Position numbers and translations under genes: made by a program. This document shows, piece after piece, positions 1 to 4,276 of a stretch of DNA of 5,018 nt (within the stretch, counting starts at the first letter, position 1; the number at the start of each line of letters is the position of its first letter). The notes below the pieces were generated by a model, which saw only the letters and a program-made list of their open reading frames with translations, was not told the DNA's origin and ran no database searches. Source of the stretch: Chloroflexota bacterium (GTDB lineage: Bacteria; Chloroflexota; Anaerolineae; UBA3071). The DNA is taken from contig JACNHM010000456.1 of NCBI GenBank assembly GCA_014383605.1, positions 1 through 5,018 of the forward strand, read 5' to 3'.

Positions 1-69
1 AAAGACCGGTCGGTAGTGCAGATCGTAGCCATCACCGCCGGGGACTACCGGGAGCAGAAGGCGAGGTGA
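1..69 (+). CDS. 3' end of an unknown gene (C-terminal 22 residues)
   Basis: Frame 1 is open from the first base to a TGA at 67-69 and reads KDRSVVQIVAITAGDYREQKAR. The next gene follows with a tightly spaced SD overlapping this stop, which is the usual arrangement inside an operon and supports this being a real gene end. The fragment is a short hydrophobic strand followed by a charged tail. It is too short to assign to a family, and I do not recognise it. Confidence 0.55.
   Translation, partial: KDRSVVQIVAITAGDYREQKAR
63..69 (+). promoter_or_regulatory. SD of the radical SAM gene, overlapping the upstream stop codon
   Basis: GAGGTGA at 63-69 is a near-perfect anti-SD complement and contains the TGA stop of the upstream gene. 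It lies 5 nt before ATG 75 and 8 nt before ATG 78. This argues against the GTG at 66, which lies inside the SD itself. The ATG at 78 (MSIGLFDEG) is the preferred start; ATG 75 would add one Met. The arrangement suggests translational coupling to the upstream gene. Confidence 0.6.
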
Positions 70-77
70 CAGGCATG

Positions 78-1073
78 ATGAGCATTGGTCTGTTCGACGA
101 AGGATCCGATTTGAGGTTACCCAACCTGGCCATCCTGAAGCTGGCCACTTACTGGCGCGGCCAGGAGGCGCAGGTGGTACACAATTCTACCCGCAGCCGC
201 TTCGACCTGGCCTGCGTGAGCATCGTCTTCCGCCGCAACGCGCTGCGGATGTTGGCCCTGACCGATGCGGTGCGGGCCGACGGGTGGTGGGTGGGAGGCA
301 CGGGATCGGACATCTTCGAGCGTCTTCCGGCGGAGGTGGAGGCGTGCCGTCCCGATTATTCCCTGGCTCCTGCCTTCCCGCACAGCCTGGGCTTCACCGT
401 GCGGGGTTGCATCCGCCGTTGTCCCTGGTGCCTGGTCTGGAGGGCCGAAGGCAACGATGTGTGGCAGGAGGCGACGTATCGGGATCTCCTGCGGCCTGAT
501 CACGGGGCCCAGCCGCATGTCATTGACTTGGCCAACAACATCCTGGCCTGGTCTGGTTGGGAGGAGTTGTTCCAGGAGCTGCTCGACCTGCGCCAGGAGA
601 CAGGCCTGACGGTGGATCTCAACCAGGGGTTCGACCACCGCTTGATCGATGCAGACGTGGCCCAGTGGCTTGCCCGGCTGCCGTTGTACGTGGCCCGCCG
701 TACCTGGGCCGGCGGTTGGCGGCGGAGACGAGCGATCCGTCTGGCGCTGGATGACAGCTCGGAGACGACGAGCTTCCAGCGAGCGGCGGCGCTCCTGGTT
801 CGCGCTGGCATACCGCCTCGGGCCTTACGGGTCTATGTGCTGGAGATCCCCGGCCAGGAGGAGGACGGGCTGGCCCGCGTGCGGGAGGTCCTGGCGGTCT
901 CTAACGGCACAACAGGCACCACGGCGCAGCCCTTCGTCATGCCCTTGGACGGCTATCGGGACAACGGCCTGGCCCGCTGGGTCAACCGGGGGCTGTACCG
1001 CCATGTCCCTTGGGAGAAGTACGCGCGTCGGCGAGCATTGCCGTTGTCGTTGTTTCCGCGTTGCGCGTCTTGA
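78..1073 (+). CDS. B12-binding-like radical SAM protein
   Basis: A 331-aa protein. Seen: GFTVRGCIRRCPWCLV (residues about 105-120) holds the radical SAM motif CxxxCxxC, with C111, C115 and C118 as ligands for a [4Fe-4S] cluster that reductively cleaves S-adenosylmethionine. The first 90 residues (SIGLFDEGSDLRLPNLAILK, then VGGTGSDI near 72-79) resemble the reduced B12-binding-like domain preceding this motif in one radical SAM family, but a cobalamin DxHxxG motif is not visible. LANNILAW (151-158) and LNQGFDHRLI (181-190) match conserved strands of the SAM barrel in that family. The C-terminal LARWVN...WEKY segment is also typical of it. Length is normal and the gene looks intact. Substrate and reaction are unknown. 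From general knowledge, such proteins occur on bacterial chromosomes and in phages. It shares orientation with the FtsK-type gene, which starts 31 bp downstream. Confidence 0.85.
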   Translation: MSIGLFDEGSDLRLPNLAILKLATYWRGQEAQVVHNSTRSRFDLACVSIVFRRNALRMLALTDAVRADGWWVGGTGSDIFERLPAEVEACRPDYSLAPAFPHSLGFTVRGCIRRCPWCLVWRAEGNDVWQEATYRDLLRPDHGAQPHVIDLANNILAWSGWEELFQELLDLRQETGLTVDLNQGFDHRLIDADVAQWLARLPLYVARRTWAGGWRRRRAIRLALDDSSETTSFQRAAALLVRAGIPPRALRVYVLEIPGQEEDGLARVREVLAVSNGTTGTTAQPFVMPLDGYRDNGLARWVNRGLYRHVPWEKYARRRALPLSLFPRCAS

Positions 1074-1093
1074 AGCAGCAGTTTGAGTGTCAC

Positions 1094-1099
1094 GGAAGG
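1094..1099 (+). promoter_or_regulatory. SD choosing the ATG at 1105 for the FtsK-type gene
   Basis: GGAAGG at 1094-1099 lies 5 nt before ATG 1105. The in-frame GTG at 1087 has no SD-like sequence in front of it, and ATG 1114 would be 14 nt away. ATG 1105 (MDTMQAYAG) is therefore the best start. No promoter-like sequence is evident in the 31-bp gap after the radical SAM gene, which fits co-transcription. Confidence 0.55.
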
Positions 1100-1104
1100 C
1101 AACA

Positions 1105-2376
1105 ATGGACACAATGCAGGCCTACGCAGGCACACCACCGACGATGAGGGTCACACAGCCTCGGACGCCGGGCGAGTTCATCGCTGCGTTGCTGCAGGCC
1201 ACGTTGAACGCGCGCAAGATCCAGGCTTTCGTCGTGCACGAGTGGAACGGGCCGCAGGTGAGCGTCTTTCGCTGCTCGTTGGGACTGGGCGAGGATCCCA
1301 GGGGCGTGGAGCGGCTGGCCGGTGCGCTGGCCCAGGCAGCCGGTGCGGCCGAGGCCCGCATATCCCGTGGCCTCGGCTGCCTGTGGATCGAGATCCCCAA
1401 GCCGGAAGGTGAGCGTCAGGTGTTGCAACCGTCCCCGTTGTCCAAACTGAAACCGCCTACCCCCTGGCACGTCTCCCTGGGCCTGGGGATCCAGGGCAAG
1501 GCCGTGTGGTTCAACCTGGACGATCCCCGCACCGCTCACCTGGTCATCGGCGGCACCACGGGATCGGGCAAGACGGTGGCCCTGCACTGGCTGCTGGCCC
1601 GCCTGCTGGATCAAAACACGCCGGCGAAACTGGGGTTGCTCCTGTGCGACCCCAAGGCCGGCGAGCTGCGGCCCTTCCGCCGGTCCGCCCACCTCTTGCA
1701 CCCGGTGGAGAGCCGGGCCGGGGAGATCGCCAAGCTGCTGCAATGGGCCCGCAACGAGATGGACGAGCGGGGCTACCAGGGGCATTTCTCCCGGCGGCTG
1801 CTGATCGTGATTGACGAGGTGCGTGACCTGATCATGGCCGACCGGCGCATCAAGCCAGCGCTGGCGGCCATCGCCCAGAAGGGGCGAGCCAACGGGGTGC
1901 ACCTGGTGGTGACGACCCAGCAACCGAGCGCCCGGTCCTTGGGTGAGGCGCTGGTGAACTTCCCTGCCCGGCTGCTGGGCCGGGTGGCCAGCGCGACGCT
2001 GACCTACGGGGCGGCCGGCCGTGCCCAGACGATGGCCGAAACGCTGCTGGGCAACGGCGACTTCATCCTGCTGGCCGCCGGCCGTCAGGTGCGCTTGCAG
2101 GTGCCGCTGATCACGCCGGCGCACATTCGCACGCTGCCCCAGGTGGCCGAGGTGAGCCGGTTGGAGCTGGGCGAATACGTGGACCTGGCGGCGCTGGCCG
2201 GTGACACGCGGGGCGGCTGGAACCGCAGAGACCTGGACTGGCAGGCGGTGGAGAATTACCTGGATGGCGAGGGGGCGACGGTGACTGGCCTGCAGGATGC
2301 TTTTAGCATCAACTACCACCGGGCGCGGTCCATCTGGCAGGCGTATTGGGACAAGGGGGCTGATTGGCCGCCCTGA
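1105..2376 (+). CDS. FtsK/SpoIIIE-type DNA translocase, soluble, TraB-like
   Basis: A 423-aa P-loop motor of the FtsK/HerA class that should move double-stranded DNA by ATP hydrolysis. Seen: an FtsK alpha-like part at about 49-99 (GPQVSVFRCSLG to CLWIEIPKP); the motor at about 120-345 with Walker A GTTGSGKT (150-157), Walker B LLIVIDE (232-238; D237, E238), and the family-typical QKGRANGVHLVVTTQQPS followed by FPARLLGRVAS. A C-terminal winged-helix-like segment (about 380-416, ATVTGLQDAFSINYHRARSI) resembles FtsK gamma, which in FtsK reads polar DNA motifs; here it stops before a normal wing. There is no transmembrane segment, so the 4-TM N-terminal domain of chromosomal FtsK is absent and the protein is much shorter. 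Inference: it acts in transfer or segregation of an element, possibly docked on the membrane proteins encoded downstream. A housekeeping FtsK is unlikely. Confidence 0.9.
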   Translation: MDTMQAYAGTPPTMRVTQPRTPGEFIAALLQATLNARKIQAFVVHEWNGPQVSVFRCSLGLGEDPRGVERLAGALAQAAGAAEARISRGLGCLWIEIPKPEGERQVLQPSPLSKLKPPTPWHVSLGLGIQGKAVWFNLDDPRTAHLVIGGTTGSGKTVALHWLLARLLDQNTPAKLGLLLCDPKAGELRPFRRSAHLLHPVESRAGEIAKLLQWARNEMDERGYQGHFSRRLLIVIDEVRDLIMADRRIKPALAAIAQKGRANGVHLVVTTQQPSARSLGEALVNFPARLLGRVASATLTYGAAGRAQTMAETLLGNGDFILLAAGRQVRLQVPLITPAHIRTLPQVAEVSRLELGEYVDLAALAGDTRGGWNRRDLDWQAVENYLDGEGATVTGLQDAFSINYHRARSIWQAYWDKGADWPP

Positions 2377-2383
2377 GAGCCGA

Positions 2384-2452
2384 GACTACGCAAAACGACA
2401 CACCGATGAGCGCGTAGGGGTATATATCGTTTTGCGTTAGTTTTGCGTAGTC
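2384..2452 (+). repeat. 13-bp perfect inverted repeat with three GTTTTGCGT units
   Basis: In the gap behind the FtsK-type gene, GACTACGCAAAAC (2384-2396) is exactly inverted as GTTTTGCGTAGTC (2440-2452). A further copy, TCGTTTTGCGT (2427-2437), is also the exact complement of 2388-2398. GTTTTGCGT therefore occurs three times: inverted at 2388-2396, direct at 2429-2437 and direct at 2440-2448. The two direct copies are 11 bp apart, about one helical turn. The first repeat begins 8 bp after the stop codon. Candidate roles are an operator for the downstream genes or a recognition site of the FtsK-type motor, comparable in position to clt behind actinobacterial traB. The 43-bp loop and missing T-tract argue against an intrinsic terminator. 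Confidence 0.8.
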
Positions 2453-2460
2453 AACATAAA
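2432..2460 (+). promoter_or_regulatory. Possible sigma-A-like promoter of the membrane-protein operon
   Basis: TTGCGT (2432-2437) and CATAAA (2455-2460) are separated by 17 bp and stand 14 bp before the ATG at 2474. The match to consensus is moderate (TTG kept in -35; ATAA in -10). The gap is AT-rich compared with its surroundings and is the only place in the window with room for a promoter. If correct, the direct repeat at 2440-2452 fills the spacer, so a protein bound there would repress. TATATAT (2421-2427) is an alternative -10, without a good -35. If it is used, transcripts would have a leader of about 40 nt. Confidence 0.3.
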
Positions 2461-2473
2461 AACGAGGAAAGCC

Positions 2474-2773
2474 ATGTCTTACTACGATCATTTTTGGTTG
2501 CGCGTTCTGGCGTCGGTAGCCATCGCCGCTGCCGGATACGGACTGATCTACGTTCTGTTCTCGTTCATCGAGGGCGGGGGACGGGTGAGAGGGCGGCCGG
2601 ATCCTCGGGGAGCTCCCAGGGTGGTGACGGCCCATCCAGTCGCCACTGCTGCCGTGTCGCTGGCGGCGGAGCCGGCGGCCGATGGACCAGACCTGGAGAC
2701 TGCCTGGGCGGAGCTGGAAGATCTGATGGCCCAGCACCTGGCGATCAAAGCTCGTGGAGGAGGTGAACGGTGA
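2474..2773 (+). CDS. Small single-pass membrane protein with PRVVT and AWxEL motifs
   Basis: A 99-aa protein; the start is supported by GAGG at 2464-2467, 6 nt before the ATG. Seen: one hydrophobic segment at about residues 11-31 (VLASVAIAAAGYGLIYVLFS), followed by a basic stretch RVRGRPDPR (37-45). By the positive-inside rule this puts the 60-residue tail in the cytosol. The tail is Ala/Pro-rich, with PRVVT (48-52) and a short acidic helix AWAELEDLMAQ (77-87). Both motifs recur in the 263-aa membrane protein encoded at 3255. It is the first gene after the repeat-bearing gap and overlaps the next gene by 4 bp (GTGA). Not recognised as a known family. Its size and position resemble the small Spd-type proteins of actinobacterial transfer operons, but that is analogy. 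Confidence 0.75.
   Translation: MSYYDHFWLRVLASVAIAAAGYGLIYVLFSFIEGGGRVRGRPDPRGAPRVVTAHPVATAAVSLAAEPAADGPDLETAWAELEDLMAQHLAIKARGGGER
2756..2766 (+). promoter_or_regulatory. Strong SD for the GTG-started gene at 2770
   Basis: GGAGGAGGTGA lies in the last codons of the upstream gene (encoding Gly-Gly-Gly-Glu) and ends 3 nt before the GTG at 2770. With the 4-bp GTGA overlap, this favours GTG 2770 as a reinitiation start coupled to the upstream gene. Confidence 0.65.
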
Positions 2774-3258
2774 AAGAGATCAGAAGCATCGGCTTGCTGG
2801 CCATGGCCCTGACGGGCCTGGCGCTTGTGGGCGGCGTCGTGTACGGCGTGAGCCGCCTGGAGAACAAGACCATCACCGCCCTGGCTGCGGTGCTGGTGGG
2901 CGGGGCAGTGCTGGCGCTGATCATCTTCGTCTCGTCGTTCCCCATCCGCGCCTGGCGGCGGGAGAAGCCCCCGCCGCCGGAACGGCAGCTGATCCGCGAG
3001 ACGAAGATCATCGACGGGCGTCCCCATCCTGCCCCGCAGGTCATTCAGGCCCAGCCGGCCATGGGGCCGGTGCTGCCGGAGCTGCTGCGCGCCGCCTACG
3101 CCGCCGGGGCGCGCCAGGGCCTGCCCTCTGGCGCCGCCGACTACGGGCGAGACGAGCACAACGAGCCCGTGGGCACTGGCTGGAGTGACGTGTGGGACGG
3201 CCAGGTCCTGGACGACGAGGACACGGTAGACTCACCCTTCACGAGGAGGACAAGATGA
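2770..3258 (+). CDS. Two-TM membrane protein ending in a GTGWSDVWDGQ tail
   Basis: A 162-aa protein starting at GTG 2770 (coupled GTGA overlap, strong SD). Seen: two hydrophobic segments at about 7-27 and 35-58 joined by a short loop SRLENKT, forming a membrane hairpin. RAWRREK (60-66) follows, so the tail of about 100 residues should be cytosolic. The tail has a Pro-rich patch (PPPPERQ, 67-73), a possible helix MGPVLPELLRAAYAAGARQG (98-117), and a distinctive end, GTGWSDVWDGQ (135-145) followed by an acidic run and TRRTR. That end reappears almost unchanged in the 24-aa ORF at 4202-4276. The stop overlaps the next start (ATGA, 3255-3258), and the codons for the terminal TRRT carry that gene's SD. 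No family is recognised; membrane localisation is clear, function is not. Confidence 0.78.
   Translation: MKEIRSIGLLAMALTGLALVGGVVYGVSRLENKTITALAAVLVGGAVLALIIFVSSFPIRAWRREKPPPPERQLIRETKIIDGRPHPAPQVIQAQPAMGPVLPELLRAAYAAGARQGLPSGAADYGRDEHNEPVGTGWSDVWDGQVLDDEDTVDSPFTRRTR
3243..3250 (+). promoter_or_regulatory. SD for the gene at 3255, encoded inside the TRRT tail
   Basis: GAGGAGGA lies 4 nt before ATG 3255 and also encodes the Arg-Arg of the upstream protein's C-terminus. It supports ATG 3255 over the in-frame ATG at 3192, which would add a polar 21-residue extension lying antiparallel to no SD and deep inside the upstream gene. The same ACGAGGAGGACAA string recurs at 4256-4268, in front of the gene at 4273. 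Confidence 0.7.
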
Positions 3259-4046
3259 CCGAAGCACCCCGATGGGCGATATGGGTATTGTACTCTCTCG
3301 GCGTGTGTGGCAGCGGGCCGAACTTCCTGCGGGTGATCTACGTGGACCTCCTCCATGGCCGCCGTGTGCGCTGGGGACTTGCTGCCCTTGCCGGGCTGGC
3401 CAGCGGGCTATACTGGCTTGTGGTGGGAATGTCCTTCGGCGTCCTGGCCGGGCTTCCCCAACTGGCAGCCTACAGCAACGAGGCCTGGCCCAAGGTCGGG
3501 GCCCTCTCTCTTGTGCTCTCTCTGCCTGTCCAGATCTGGCTGGCGCTCTCCCCCGGGCCCCCGACAGCCCTTCGGCAAGGCTCAGGGCAAGCCGTTCGGC
3601 CCTTCGGCTTTGCTCGGGACAGGCAAGCTCACGGCGAGGCCGTTCGACAGAGCTCACGACAGGCCAGCCCTGCCCCAGAGGCGACGCGTCGCCCAGCAGT
3701 TGCCCGGAAGAAGGTTGCCTGGAAATGGCCAGCCCTGCGCTTCCCTCGCCCTCAGCCCGGCAAGCTCCTGCAATCCTTTCGCCGTGGCCCGCCGCGGGTG
3801 GTGACGATCCGGCGGACGAAAGACGCTTCCGGGGATGATACCCCCTCTCGGCGGAGGCCGGAGACAGGCCCCGTACCCACCGCTCCCCCCGCGGAGGGCG
3901 GGGACCCAGATGCCGGCGCAAGGCCAACGGCTGCCCGCCCCGGCGTGCAGGATGCCTGGGAGGAGATCGATCAGGCCTTCCGGCAGGCTGGTGGCGGCGT
4001 GCTGCGCACCGGCGAGCCGCAGAACACCGTGCGCTTCAGGAGATAG
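3255..4046 (+). CDS. Membrane protein with a repeat-containing basic Pro/Arg-rich linker
   Basis: A 263-aa protein, start ATG 3255 (ATGA overlap, strong SD). Seen: hydrophobic segments at about 41-66 and 82-98, and a weaker one near 6-19, so two or three membrane passes. Residues 100-210 form a low-complexity linker rich in Pro, Arg and Ala. It includes about 32 residues (106-137) encoded by a cluster of degenerate interspersed repeats. Past this lie PRVVT (180-184) and AWEEIDQAF (234-242), in the same order as PRVVT and AWAELEDL in the 99-aa protein at 2474. The reading frame therefore holds on both sides of the repeats, and the gene does not look broken. The last bases, AGGAGA, double as the SD of the 45-aa ORF at 4050. 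The two membrane proteins probably share a common ancestor or a common partner. Family and function are not recognised. Confidence 0.72.
   Translation: MTEAPRWAIWVLYSLGVCGSGPNFLRVIYVDLLHGRRVRWGLAALAGLASGLYWLVVGMSFGVLAGLPQLAAYSNEAWPKVGALSLVLSLPVQIWLALSPGPPTALRQGSGQAVRPFGFARDRQAHGEAVRQSSRQASPAPEATRRPAVARKKVAWKWPALRFPRPQPGKLLQSFRRGPPRVVTIRRTKDASGDDTPSRRRPETGPVPTAPPAEGGDPDAGARPTAARPGVQDAWEEIDQAFRQAGGGVLRTGEPQNTVRFRR
3569..3664 (+). repeat. Cluster of three degenerate 24-bp interspersed repeats inside a gene
   Basis: Three 24-bp units at 3569-3592, 3601-3624 and 3641-3664 each run from a CCTTCG/CGTTCG start to a final (A)AGC or AGGC. Partial units lie at 3593-3600 (CGTTCGGC) and 3625-3640 (AAGCTCACGGCGAGGC). 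All resemble TTCGACAAGCTCAGGACAG, a repeat type common in Chloroflexota and other high-GC environmental genomes (recalled, not searched). The cluster spans 96 bp, exactly 32 codons, and sits in the linker of the membrane protein without disturbing its frame. The copies have diverged, so the cluster is probably old. Confidence 0.7.
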
Positions 4047-4049
4047 GCC

Positions 4050-4187
4050 ATGAGCGATCAACGTGACTACGGCTTGGGCCAGGTCGCCGAGCAAGGGCAG
4101 CGGGCCGAGGACGGTGTCTTCGCCGTCCTGGACGGGGTGGTGGAGTCGGATTGGCAGGAGCGGGTCTTCGACTGGATGAGCGACTGA
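4050..4187 (+). CDS. 45-aa acidic mini-protein ending in RVFDWMSD
   Basis: A short ORF, ATG 4050 to TGA 4185-4187, with a very good SD (AGGAGAT at 4038-4044, 5 nt spacing) and only 3 bp after the previous stop. The product is soluble and acidic (MSDQRDYGLGQVAEQGQRAE at the start), with no membrane segment. Its final RVFDWMSD matches the final RVLGWMDD of the 181-aa protein encoded at 4273. The codons for shared residues differ synonymously (R cgg/agg, V gtc/gtt, D gac/gat), which points to selection on protein sequence. A further shared element is DQR near the start, encoded by an identical CGATCAACGT (4055-4064 and 4710-4719). It may be a free docking or tail peptide related to the C-terminus of the larger protein. 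No known family is recognised. Confidence 0.6.
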   Translation: MSDQRDYGLGQVAEQGQRAEDGVFAVLDGVVESDWQERVFDWMSD

Positions 4188-4201
4188 GGCGGAGGATGAC
4201 C

Positions 4202-4276
4202 ATGAATGAGTTCATCGGAGCAGGGTGGGGCGACGTGTGGGATGGACAAATCGTTACGAGGAGGACAACCCGATGA
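4202..4276 (+). CDS. 24-aa mini-ORF carrying GAGWGDVWDGQ
   Basis: ATG 4202 to TGA 4274-4276, preceded by GGAGG at 4191-4195 with 6 nt spacing; ATG 4196 and 4199 in the same frame are too close to the SD. The product is essentially one motif: GAGWGDVWDGQ (residues 6-16) plus TRRTTR at the end, closely matching GTGWSDVWDGQ and TRRTR at the C-terminus of the 162-aa membrane protein. Five of the conserved residues use different synonymous codons (Gly three times, Asp, Gln), so the peptide rather than the DNA seems conserved. The stop overlaps the next start (ATGA). It could be a leader that couples translation, a stand-alone peptide, or the remnant of a duplicated gene. The TRRT part is explained at least partly by the SD it encodes. 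Confidence 0.5.
   Translation: MNEFIGAGWGDVWDGQIVTRRTTR
4258..4265 (+). promoter_or_regulatory. SD for the gene at 4273, encoded inside the mini-ORF
   Basis: GAGGAGGA lies 7 nt before ATG 4273. It sits in codons for Arg-Arg of the 24-aa mini-ORF, the same arrangement as at 3243-3250. It favours ATG 4273 over the upstream in-frame ATG 4225, which has no good SD and would add a polar N-terminus before the first membrane segment. Confidence 0.65.

Noticed and set aside
1087..1104. GTG 1087 as start of the FtsK-type gene
   Set aside because: There is no SD before it, whereas GGAAGG is well placed for ATG 1105.
1090..2319. Long open frame on the - strand (409 codons) opposite the FtsK-type gene
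   Set aside because: It is a mirror of a GC-rich coding region. The + strand frame has Walker A, Walker B and other FtsK motifs, whereas the antisense product is Gln/Arg/Pro/Gly-rich without any recognisable domain.
2384..2452. Reading the inverted repeat as an intrinsic terminator of the FtsK-type gene
   Set aside because: The arms are separated by 43 bp, they are not GC-rich, and no T-tract follows. The extra direct copy with 11-bp spacing fits a protein-binding site better.
3232..3927. Antisense and alternate + strand frames across the Pro/Arg-rich linker
   Set aside because: The region stays open in several frames because of high GC and the repeat cluster. Peptides such as CPEQSRRAERLALS are typical translations of that repeat type. 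Only the 3255 frame has an SD-coupled start, membrane segments and tail motifs shared with another protein.
4108..4129. Hairpin AGGACGG / CCGTCCT in the 45-aa ORF
   Set aside because: A single 7-bp stem with an 8-nt loop in GC-rich coding DNA is expected by chance and has no special position relative to a gene boundary.
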